Shown in pieces: positions 58,601 to 61,250 of a stretch of DNA of 64,000 nt. Position numbers and translations under genes: made by a program. Position 1 is the stretch's first letter; every line of letters starts with the position of its first letter. Below the pieces are notes generated by a model that was given only the letters and a program-made list of their open reading frames with translations, made no database searches and had not been told where the DNA came from. The stretch comes from Mactra quadrangularis (Eukaryota; Mollusca; Bivalvia; Venerida; Mactridae). Location of the stretch: positions 16,926,001 through 16,990,000 of the forward strand of contig CM046304.1 in assembly GCA_025267735.1 (NCBI GenBank). The letters are read 5' to 3'.

Positions 58601-61207
58601 AAAATACAAACATCTGAAAGACAAATGTGAAAGTGAAAAAGAGCAAAAATATGCATTTTTCACCCATTTTGCTATGACCAAGCGTTGCCATGGCAAGAAG
58701 ATTAGAATTCAAATTTCTGGCAGTAAATTTAATAAGAAAACATCTTGTTGAAGATACATCTCTGCCACACAAATAGTGGCAAAATGAGAAAGTACATGTA
58801 AGAGCATTTCTAAAATTGATCCATGGCATCAGAGAGTAGCAGAAAAGTTAATTTTTGACAAATTCAAAACTAGTATTTATGTTTTGTTTTTGTTGGGTTT
58901 AACACCTTAGCAACACATTGTATATGTCATATAATGGCGTTCAGTCAGGCTACTTACGGCTTATGGAAAGGCTAAATCTCTGAAATTAGTTGTTAACCAA
59001 CTACTAGGTGCATACTTTCATTAGTGACTGACAACTGCACTACATAATTAAGAATCATAGGTAGGAGGGAGAATGGCCGTAGAAATAATTTCATGACCAA
59101 GCTCAACGAAAGTATGCGCCGCCCGGGAATCAAACCCACGACCCATTGATCAGTAGTAGACTTGCATGCTACCAACTGAGCTAGTCGGGCAGCTAAAACT
59201 AGTATTTATTATGGTATTGGGTACAGGACTTTAAGGAATAGAAGAACTTCAAAGACCCAAATAAAATAGGACTTAAGAACAAAATTTCTATTCTGTATTT
59301 CTTATTTTTAAAGTGATGTTTAAGATAAACCATTTCATAAATTGAATCTTAAAGCTTGGTCAGTATTACACAAGTCCACTGATCTTACTTGCCAGGAGAA
59401 GCAAACACTTTTACAGCCATTCTTTCTTTGACCTTAAACCAACCCAAAAAAGAAGATACATTGTATTTGCCAAAATGAAATCATATACACAAATATAAAC
59501 CTAATCTAAATACAAATACATGTACATGTATAATGTATATCATCAATCTTTTAAAACAAATTTAAACTTGTACAGTATGAACACTCTACTTATACTTGGT
59601 TGGTAAATCATTATGTTTTTCTCATCATAGAAATGCAAATAAACTGTTTGAAGTAAATGTAGGCTCTATGCACTTATATTACAAGATACTGTAAAGTGGG
59701 TTATTTTTGTGGTTTTAATTTTTGCTAAGAATATGCAGCAGTCAATTACCAAAAATAGCCTGAATAATACATACAAGAGAACCATGTGGCACAGCCAAGT
59801 AGGACATGTATACCGCTATTTCATTATTATGTGGGCAAGCCAGAAAAAATACAAATTAATAAAATCAAACACTTATATAAAATTTTAACTTAAGAAATTT
59901 ATACTTGCATATATAAAGAAGATTTTTTTCAATATATCAAATAACATGTTAACTTACATACAAAAATGAGTTATGAAATTTATTTCAAATAGAAGTTAAA
60001 GTTATCATTTATGTTTGTTGGTTTTGAATGCTATGTCAACATGAATTCACCTCAGCTAGTTTTTCCTTGACCCTTGTCTATAACCACTACTCACCTACCT
60101 TCCCACTGGGCTAGCAAATTCTCCATATACCATATTGATAGGGAGATTGAGATTATCACACTTAAGGGTAAAAAAATGCCCGTGGTTTTCAAATCAGCAT
60201 CCCTTTTTGGACATTAGCCTCACAATCCTGAGCATAGCCTACTGCCTAACAGACTGTGGAAAAAAGAGCTCAAAACAAAACTGGAAACTAGTACACAATC
60301 AAATGGTTTATAAAGTTTGTAAGCAGTTAGTGAGATATAAAATACAATTTAATAAAACTCATAAAGCTATTTCGAATGTCTTATACTTTGCAAAATTAAA
60401 ATAATGGGGCATGGGTATTTGGGAGTCATAGGCATATCCAGTGGGGGGATCAGGGGGGTTCGGACCCCCCCCCTGGAATTCCCAAAATGGACCTGTCCAT
60501 ATGTGTATTTCTGGACTGTAGGTCATTTTTAAGTAGCATGAAGCAAATTTTCTTGATGCTTAACACATATTTAATGGTTATGTAGTTTTATTATTAATAT
60601 ATTGCATTATTCTGCAAAAAGTGTATAATGTAGTTGTGGTTCAAAAGTTTGGATCCCCTAAAAAAAGTTTTGACACCCCCTAGAAAAGTCCGGATCCCCC
60701 TAGAACAAAATTCTGGATCCGCCCCTAGGAGTTATGATTGAATTTCTGTGTTAGGATAACAAAATACTTCATCTAATACCTTTTTAGTTAGTTAAGATAT
60801 TAACAGAAAAGATGAAATTTAGATAGTTCTTTACTCTAAAGTACTTAGCTTGAATTTCAAATAAAATAAATGATTTAAAAAAGTAACTTAATAATAATTT
60901 TGGCAAAATGACATTAAAAAGTATGGGTAAAATCCAAGTTATCCAACCAATAGGACCTACCTGTCTAAAGAGTATACAAGCGGAAATAACTGACTTAAGT
61001 CCATAATTGATGTTCTGTAGCCTAATGTTGAATAGTTGAGTGCAAATAACTTACATTCCAGTATACTTGGTTGATATCATGTAATTCTTGAGGTACAGTA
61101 GTTGGTTTTGAATGAAGTACGCGAGATCCTGACAGCAGTACATCCCCATATTGACTGGCTTCTAAAGAAGTGACCAATAGGAACAAAGATACCAAGAAAT
61201 ACTTCAT
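25529..61207 (-). CDS. NRF-6-like membrane O-acyltransferase, 16 coding exons, 747 aa (whole gene)
   Basis: Reading GT-AG junctions by hand gives 16 exons totalling 2,244 nt, in frame from ATG (61207) to TGA (25529). Residues 1-18 are a signal peptide. Residues about 70-190 are the extracellular NRF domain (Cys-rich, with WAL, DATGKLPAG, GSFDEC and YCKMGIPL). Residues 226-247 are a membrane helix and about 250-310 a charged linker. From about 337 comes a multi-pass acyltransferase-3 domain with NGIRFISMSWVILGHS (His357), DSFFLLSGLL, HRFWRLTP, YCADNWWMNLLYINN, WYMANDMQFY, KPYCRIGPY and a terminal FESP. The family's namesake is C. elegans nrf-6, linked to lipid or drug transport between tissues; the acyl substrate is unknown. 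Length and motif order match the family, so it looks intact. The largest intron is 10.1 kb. Protein family is near certain; the biochemical role is inference. Confidence 0.96.
26263..26838. mobile_element. Mariner-like element containing a dispersed repeat
   Basis: Left TAGTAAAGTTCTGCTTATCA and right TCTTAATAGCGGACTTTACT form imperfect inverted termini. Inside, 26,370-26,760 is homologous to 53,813-54,165. Non-coding. Downstream of the NRF-6-like gene's intron 15 start. Confidence 0.55.
27358..27440 (+). other. Exon-like segment on the plus strand, unsupported
   Basis: TCATGTTTACAG|ATCTGCAG ..to.. GGTCAAAAG|GTAAAAG: an acceptor-like and a donor-like site bracketing 83 open bases (RPVKGGKSQSVRRVAKEQL). 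GC-richer than its surroundings. No partner exon found and no family recognised; it may be a repeat or chance. Confidence 0.2.
27767..27909 (-). CDS. NRF-6-like exon 15
   Basis: Residues 660-707. Reads GIVNGFLSWKLFIPLSRLTY, then ISYLIHPVVMLVYYGALRNP, with the family's SRLTY-YL-HP motif. The acceptor is AATAACTTCAG and the donor GTAAGA. Phase 0 out. Confidence 0.95.
28772..28961 (-). CDS. NRF-6-like exon 14
   Basis: Residues 597-659 plus one base. Two membrane segments (LFGWLIAAVCCLSTLYG; ALYVAVVPTVWSVGVGWVIY), ending SCAVGSG with the glycine completed in exon 15, the conserved C-GSGG turn. The acceptor is TTTATTTTAG and the donor GTATGT. Confidence 0.94.
29041..29190. repeat. Inverted-repeat hairpin
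   Basis: TTTCAGGGGGATAAACCCC pairs with GGGGTTTATCCACCCGAAA, and the inner ATGGATTTACTCAGCAATGT pairs loosely with ACATTGTTAAGTTAATCCAT. A palindromic MITE of about 150 bp. Confidence 0.65.
29230..29340 (-). pseudogene. Non-LTR retrotransposon reverse transcriptase fragment
   Basis: The minus-strand frame contains [20 protein letters not shown], the conserved GVPQGS-LGPLLF-IY-ND block of LINE-type reverse transcriptases. The YADD catalytic block is absent and there is no further RT sequence on either side, so this is a short dead fragment in intron 13. Confidence 0.88.
29481..29604 (-). CDS. NRF-6-like exon 13
   Basis: Residues 555-596. Contains DDIYVKPYCRIGPYIIGIIY, the conserved KPYCRIGPY motif, then a basic cytoplasmic turn (NCQRRLNT). 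The acceptor is CTATATTACAG and the donor GTAAGT. Confidence 0.95.
29791..30142. mobile_element. hAT-like MITE fragment abutting the exon 12 donor
   Basis: Homologous to 43,640-43,960 (GATACATTTTCGC, TTTTAAGCTCAAAT, CCAGTGAATCGTTGCAGC). Keeps one terminus, which ends about 9 bp from the exon 12 donor. The other end is worn away. Confidence 0.8.
30153..30275 (-). CDS. NRF-6-like exon 12
   Basis: Residues 514-554 plus two bases. A transmembrane segment (GMLGGIVCLAFLAMTF) is followed by a loop ending VGGDP. The acceptor is TTTATACAG and the donor GTATGT. The end of a hAT-like MITE lies about 9 bp beyond the donor. Confidence 0.92.
30322..30562. mobile_element. Mariner-like MITE, 241 bp
   Basis: CAGTGCCCTCCAAAAGTTCT at the left; ACTTTTGGAGGGCACTG at the right, inverted; TA at the left flank. 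Same termini family as 50.9-52.1 kb. Starts about 46 bp upstream of exon 12's acceptor. Confidence 0.85.
31295..31914. mobile_element. TTAACCC repeat family, copy 2
   Basis: Bounded by TTAACCC and GGGTTAA, and homologous along its length to 20,064-20,620 (GTCTCAGG..AGGGG, GCTCCGCCCCAGCATTGCCA, GTAATGAAATTAGAGCATCT). TTAA at both ends suggests a TTAA-targeting element. Non-coding. Confidence 0.75.
33099..33625. repeat. Truncated mariner-like end joined to recurrent 'tccgcggataaa' units
   Basis: 33,099-33,138 copies the end of the 36.1-kb element and stops in a G run. Then come about two units of a 200-bp repeat (AATTCCCCGGACAAGATAAA, TTTATCCGC..). A related unit is at 40,100-40,330. Confidence 0.65.
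33725..34800. repeat. Tandem repeat, 4-5 units of about 165 bp
   Basis: Repeated block ACAAAGGGAAATAATCCAT..TAAGCCAGGTAGAGTTG..TTACTGTCTAATTCT..ATCATTGTATGAAATTTCAT..CTAACCATAAATGGCAGA. The short open frames across it are by-products of the repeat. Confidence 0.85.
35100..35392 (-). repeat. tRNA-derived SINE, reversed
   Basis: Plus-strand TTGTGTTGGGTTTAACGCCG, body blocks (GGCGGTCAGTCAACCTACTC, GGTAGGAGGGAGAATGGCCG), then GGAATCGAACCCACGACC, the reversed B-box region. The last head bases are lost. Confidence 0.82.
36074..37283. mobile_element. Mariner-like element, 1.21 kb, with an internal ~260-bp duplication
   Basis: Left end CAGTCCAACTTGTGCTAACG, right end TGTTCACAGGTTGGACTG; TA on both sides. 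Subterminal GGCCACCTG/CGGCC motifs repeat. Inside, a block starting CTAAATTCGTTCAACTGTGA occurs twice (about 36,607 and 36,866). No transposase. A truncated end is at 33,099. Confidence 0.85.
37385..37746. mobile_element. Inverted-repeat MITE, about 360 bp
   Basis: Left AGGGACTTTAGTCAGTTATC, right GGAAATAACTGACTAAAATC then CCTTAT, inverted with few mismatches. Related copies are at 60.8-61.0 kb and, one end only, at 30.58-30.64 kb. Confidence 0.75.
38128..38220. repeat. 90-bp duplicate of 32,687-32,777
   Basis: Both read CTCATGATTTAGCA.ATAGTGTTACCCTGTGC.AGATGGTGGCTTTAA and continue to GGCAAAGTAGAAAATTT, with about five differences. Dispersed duplicate within intron 11. Confidence 0.8.
39037..39935. 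mobile_element. Mariner-like element, 899 bp, TA-flanked
   Basis: Left end CAGTGGAACCTGTATTAACG, right end ATAGACAGGTTTGACTG, inverted; TA on both sides. GCGTGACCCT and GTGGTCACCT motifs repeat near the termini. No transposase frame. Confidence 0.8.
40425..40504 (-). CDS. NRF-6-like exon 11
   Basis: Residues 488-513 plus two bases. Contains CMLWSWYMANDMQFYILSPL, a family hallmark. The acceptor is AAATTTCAG and the donor GTAAGT. The 10.1-kb intron 11 follows. Confidence 0.95.
40558..40840 (+). repeat. tRNA-derived SINE, plus-strand copy with deletion in the head
   Basis: AGCTAGCTCAGTCACCCTCGG runs directly into the B-box part, missing the anticodon arm. The body then matches the copy at 46.4 kb (TGTAGGGCAGTTGTCAGTCA, GCCTTTCCAGGAACG). 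Confidence 0.8.
41585..42110. repeat. Tandem repeat, about 3 units of 155-165 bp
   Basis: Repeats of GTCACATGAGATGTGGTTGA..ATAAGGAACATAT..CCTAAAGAAATAAA..GGAGACAATT..TTTGGAGTTAT. Edges are AAGAGCTGTCAGTAGAGACA at the left and GACGCTAGGGCGAGTAG at the right. In intron 10. Confidence 0.8.
42250..42415 (-). CDS. NRF-6-like exon 10
   Basis: Residues 432-487. Reads RLTPTYGLVMLLYIPL, then GPYWADNGIEKDYCADNWWMN and LLYINNLF, a highly conserved stretch. The acceptor is GTATTTTCAG and the donor GTAAGA. Phase 0 out. Confidence 0.95.
42690..42915 (+). repeat. SINE-like repeat of a third family, with a short telomere-like run
   Basis: tRNA-like start (GGAGCAGTAGTTTAGTGGTA) followed by GGGTTAGGGTTAGGG in place of the anticodon arm, then AGGGTACAAACCCC as a B-box-like motif and a body ending GTCACCTACACTAAGCC. 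A reversed head is at 47.6 kb. Confidence 0.55.
43140..44005 (-). repeat. tRNA-derived SINE, reversed, split by the hAT-like MITE
   Basis: Body at 43,140-43,418 and tRNA-like head at 43,969-44,005 (minus strand TCGCCCGGCTAACTCAGTTG), separated by the 542-bp MITE. Ends about 30 bp from exon 9. Confidence 0.85.
43419..43960. mobile_element. hAT-like MITE with a perfect 8-bp TSD, inserted in a SINE
   Basis: Begins TAGGGCTGCAACGATTCGAT and ends AATCGTTGCAGCACTA. The 8-mer TCAGTAGA flanks both sides exactly (43,411-43,418 and 43,961-43,968). Removing the element and one TSD rejoins a SINE. Rich in TCGATTCGA motifs. 542 bp and non-coding. A sister copy lies at 29.8-30.14 kb. Confidence 0.93.
44035..44133 (-). 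CDS. NRF-6-like exon 9
   Basis: Residues 399-431 plus two bases. Contains SGLLVSYLSLKEL and ends MFYFHRFW, which joins R-LTPTY of exon 10 to rebuild the family's HRFWRLTP motif across the intron. The acceptor is ATATTTTAG and the donor GTAAGT. Confidence 0.95.
45055..45151 (-). CDS. NRF-6-like exon 8
   Basis: Residues 367-398 plus two bases. Contains FSFLAILNATVSVDSFFLL, completed as SGLLVSY in exon 9. The acceptor is TTATTTTAG. A second AG two bases later would break the frame, which fixes the exon start. The donor is GTAAGA. Confidence 0.94.
45333..45940. mobile_element. Inverted-repeat element (AAGGCCGGACTTCA termini)
   Basis: Left end AAGGCCGGACTTCA and right end TGAAGCCCGGCCTT, inverted with one mismatch, flanked by TA. 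About 608 bp, no coding frame. Inserted at the edge of the 45.9-46.2 kb open frame. Confidence 0.7.
45902..46171 (-). pseudogene. Open frame of 89 codons, possible transposase remnant
   Basis: An intronic open frame with an acidic stretch (LLDDSSLSEESDEDQ) like those near the N-termini of several DNA-transposon proteins. It runs into the end of the 45.3-45.9 kb element, so its last residues are not native. I recognise no catalytic motif and cannot name the family. Confidence 0.25.
46416..46715 (+). repeat. tRNA-derived SINE, full-length plus-strand copy
   Basis: Head CCCGCCCGGCTAGCTCAATT (A box) with GGGTTAATTCCCATG (B-box region), body with GCATACTTTCGTGGAGCTTG, TGTAGGGCAGTTGTCAGTCA and GCCTTTCCAGGAACAG, and an end in TTAAACCCAACAAAAACAAA. 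The clearest copy of the main SINE. Confidence 0.88.
47175..47475 (-). repeat. tRNA-headed SINE of a second family, reversed
   Basis: The minus strand starts CCCGGTCGATAGCGCAGTTG, an excellent A box, with GGATTTGGATACTCG as the B-box region. The body reads GAAGTTTCCGGCC..GTGGAAGGGTAGG and the tail ends in the plus-strand TTATTGGAGTTAATGCC. Confidence 0.75.
47560..47650 (-). repeat. Fragment of the 42.7-kb SINE family, reversed
   Basis: The reverse complement of 42,690-42,790 matches (GTAGGAGC.GTGTTAGGACAC..GCTTAGGGTT). tRNA-like head only. Confidence 0.55.
48044..48211 (-). CDS. NRF-6-like exon 7 (acyltransferase-3 start)
   Basis: Residues 311-366 plus one base. A helical lead-in (LLQAFSLYTNGSKLLS) precedes LGVINGIRFISMSWVILGHS, the opening motif of the acyltransferase-3 fold with its conserved His (His357 here). 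The acceptor is TTCATTGTAG and the donor GTAAGT. Confidence 0.95.
48560..48722. repeat. Diverged fragment of the TTAACCC repeat family
   Basis: Shares 'atgcatttctgccactcaaatag', 'gaaataagagcatct' and a TTAAGGG-like end with the 20 and 31 kb copies. Confidence 0.5.
49064..49317 (-). CDS. NRF-6-like exon 6 (first membrane helix and linker)
   Basis: Residues 226-310 plus one base. Opens with the membrane helix TVLSILGFLIVIGTVYDVFV, then a hydrophilic, acid- and lysine-rich linker of about 60 residues with no recognised motif (ends KKQIQEEEKDI). This linker between the first helix and the acyltransferase domain varies across the family. The acceptor is TTTTTTTCAG and the donor GTAATA. Confidence 0.92.
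49489..49940. repeat. 35-bp minisatellite, about 12 units, in intron 5
   Basis: Unit GCAAATATGCATTGACAGGT followed by AGGTATTGTAAACAG. 35 is not a multiple of three, yet the minus strand stays open through it in all three frames, giving a spurious reading frame of over 200 codons with a 35-residue protein period. It is intronic (between exons 5 and 6), so I do not call it coding. Confidence 0.93.
50473..50886. mobile_element. hAT-like MITE with CATACAG on both sides
   Basis: Begins CAGGACTCGAATTTAA and ends TTAAATTCGAGCCCTG, with internal ACTCGCAA motifs inverted between the halves. The 7-mer CATACAG abuts both ends, consistent with a 7-8 bp target duplication. Confidence 0.8.
50906..52097. 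mobile_element. Mariner-like element, 1.19 kb, with a nested inverted-repeat element
   Basis: Left end CAGTGCCCTGCAAAAGTTCC; right end GAACTTTTGGTGGGCACTG, inverted; TA on both sides. The interior holds another inverted-repeat unit (51,009-51,349) and a block shared with 29,655-29,720. No transposase. Its right end is only 18 bp from exon 5's end. Confidence 0.8.
51009..51349. mobile_element. Nested inverted-repeat element
   Basis: Begins CAGTCCCATAA and ends TTATGGGACTG, exact inverted 11-mers. The interior is GC-richer than its surroundings (CCGTTCGGACTG, ACGTACGGGTCCGC). No TSD on the right side. Sits inside the 50.9-52.1 kb element. Confidence 0.65.
52116..52224 (-). CDS. NRF-6-like exon 5
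   Basis: Residues 190-225 plus two bases. A lumenal segment with one Cys (ISICQKT) and two N-glycosylation sequons (NTT, NIT), ending at the membrane boundary (DLDARAIGS). The acceptor is ATTTTCAG and the donor GTAAGT. Phase 1 in, phase 2 out. Little conserved, but required to keep the frame between exons 4 and 6. Confidence 0.9.
52901..53768. mobile_element. Mariner-like element, 868 bp, TA-flanked
   Basis: Left end CAGTATAACCTCTGCTAACG; right end GCAGAGGTTACACTG, inverted; flanked by TA on each side. Subterminal GGCACCTC/GAGCGGC motifs repeat near the ends. No transposase ORF, so non-autonomous. Confidence 0.8.
53813..54165. repeat. Dispersed repeat, second copy of 26.37-26.76 kb
   Basis: Starts CAATCTGATTAAAACCCGAT, as at 26,370. 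Both share TCATCATAATATTCATGACG and AATGAGCCG.CCAATCGCAG and end near CTACAGGATAT. The copies are clearly homologous with scattered differences. No coding potential seen. Confidence 0.85.
54269..54474. repeat. 34-bp tandem array duplicating the exon 4 splice donor, 6 units
   Basis: Six near-identical 34-bp units (TAACCTGAATTTATAGTATT plus TAAGTACATTGTAC), with AACCTGAATT recurring every 34 bases from 54,287 to 54,457. On the minus strand each unit reads ..ATAAATTCAG|GTTAGT.., the real exon 4 donor. The first unit holds the genuine donor; five more lie downstream in the intron. Confidence 0.95.
54460..54550 (-). CDS. NRF-6-like exon 4 (NRF domain end)
   Basis: Residues 160-189 plus one base. 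Contains NFLQLGLCVPDSCNSEEI, the family's C-VP-SC signature. The acceptor is CTATCTTTAG and the donor GTTAGT. The last 17 exonic bases and the donor are the first unit of a 34-bp tandem array running into the intron. Confidence 0.93.
54970..55144. mobile_element. Mariner-like MITE, 175 bp
   Basis: CAGTGTAACCTCTGCAGAG at the left and a weaker inverted match ending GGTGTACTG at the right, flanked by TA on both sides. Same style as the elements at 36.1, 39.0 and 52.9 kb. Confidence 0.65.
55394..55462 (+). ncRNA. tRNA-like sequence (pseudo-tRNA or SINE head)
   Basis: A-box-like TAGCTCAGTTAGGAGAGC and B-box-like TGATTCAAGTCCC at normal tRNA spacing. The acceptor ends do not pair cleanly and the anticodon stem is poor, so I read it as a tRNA-derived repeat rather than a working gene. 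Confidence 0.45.
55548..55871. mobile_element. hAT-like MITE (CAGGGTTCGTACAGA termini)
   Basis: Begins CAGGGTTCGTACAGA and ends TCTGTACGAACCCTG, an exact 15-bp inverted repeat. The interior is tandem 'caagcacttttcaag' motifs. Termini of this kind are common on animal hAT MITEs. The 8-bp flanks (TTTGTAAT/TAGTTATA) have decayed. Confidence 0.85.
56018..56220 (-). CDS. NRF-6-like exon 3 (NRF domain core)
   Basis: Residues 92-159. Begins LDATGKLPAGLLQGN, then WLGSFDECVN and GQYCKMGIPLTP, the most conserved part of the NRF domain. The acceptor is GTTTTAG and the donor GTTTGT. A 31-bp minisatellite starts immediately upstream of the acceptor. The proline-rich end (TPQPPPAA) is normal for the family. 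Confidence 0.94.
56222..56960. repeat. 31-bp minisatellite touching the exon 3 acceptor, about 23 units
   Basis: Tandem unit AACCATAACTCATATAATTC followed by AATCAACAAAG. The first unit starts right beside the exon 3 splice acceptor, so the acceptor's upstream sequence is itself array sequence. Units are more diverged at both ends, as usual for minisatellites. Confidence 0.95.
57050..57290 (-). repeat. tRNA-derived SINE copy, reversed, diverged
   Basis: Body blocks of the main SINE (GTCAGCCAACCTACTCACTG, TAGGAGGGAGAATGGCC) and a worn tRNA-like head (GAACTAGCCGGGTTGGC). Ends about 20 bp from exon 2. Confidence 0.75.
57309..57429 (-). CDS. NRF-6-like exon 2 (NRF domain start)
   Basis: Residues 52-91 plus one base. 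The acceptor is TTTTTTCAG and the donor GTAAGT. It carries the first NRF-domain Cys (KQCLDHL) and the GDAWALQ motif, which leads directly into FLDATGKLPAG of the next exon. Phase 0 in, phase 1 out. Confidence 0.93.
57879..58175. mobile_element. GGATCC MITE family, inverted copy
   Basis: Begins AGGGGCAGATCCAGGA and ends GCTGGATCCCCCT, with the conserved core reversed (TAAGCACCGAGAAAAATTGC). No convincing target duplication: the flanks read TTTTCATC and ATCATTTA. Confidence 0.7.
58495..58840. repeat. Diverged copy of the TTAACCC repeat family
   Basis: Shares with 20.1-20.6 and 31.3-31.9 kb the blocks CGTTGCCATGGCAA, 'gccacacaaatag' and a run of 'agagcat' near the end. Ends are not clear. Confidence 0.5.
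58877..59196 (-). repeat. tRNA-derived SINE, near full length, reversed
   Basis: Minus-strand copy of the window's main SINE. The tRNA-like head (CTAGCTCAGTTGGTAGCA on the minus strand) is at 59,160-59,190; the body has the GACAACTGCACTACATAATT and GGAGGGAGAATGGCCGTAG blocks; the 3' end reads TTGTTGGGTTTAACACC on the plus strand. Other copies are at 21.6, 35.1, 37.8, 40.6, 43.1, 46.4 and 57.1 kb. Confidence 0.85.
60008..60130 (-). repeat. SINE-like fragment (family of 47.2 kb)
   Basis: Matches 47,190-47,330 (GTCTATAACCA.TACTCACCTACC..TTCC, then CTCCATAT). Tail portion only; no tRNA-like head is visible here. Confidence 0.55.
60430..60727. mobile_element. GGATCC MITE family, copy with near-perfect 8-bp TSD
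   Basis: Opens AGGCATATCCAG and closes CTGGATCCGCCCCTA. The interior has the family's C-rich blocks (GGACCCCCC) and the conserved TTAATGGTTATGTAGTTTTA core. Flanks GGAGTCAT and GGAGTTAT differ by one base, as expected of an 8-bp target duplication (hAT-like). Non-coding. Confidence 0.8.
60755..61015. repeat. Dispersed repeat related to 37.4-37.7 kb
   Basis: Aligns by eye with 37,490-37,745 (shared AGATAGTTCTTTA, GAATTTCAAA and a gagtatacaag..gaaataactgact end). A third fragment is at 30,581-30,640. Lies in intron 1 of the NRF-6-like gene. Confidence 0.7.
61055..61207 (-). CDS. NRF-6-like exon 1 (signal peptide)
   Basis: Residues 1-51. The start ATG is followed by a hydrophobic stretch (KYFLVSLFLLVTSLEAS) typical of a cleaved signal peptide, then a short polar region. 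The donor is GTAAGT and the exon ends in phase 0 after ...QVYWN. A plausible acceptor (TTTTTGTTACAG) lies 28 nt upstream of the ATG, so the leader is probably split by an intron. Confidence 0.92.
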
Positions 61208-61235
61208 GACTGCTTCTTAATGATCTTTAATATCA
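61208..61235 (-). other. Probable 5' leader segment of the NRF-6-like gene
   Basis: The bases just upstream of the ATG are preceded by a good acceptor (TATTTTTGTTACAG). If used, the leader is split and the whole 31-bp minisatellite beyond it is intronic. A matching donor candidate is at 63887. Confidence 0.45.
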
Positions 61236-61250
61236 CTGTAACAAAAATAC

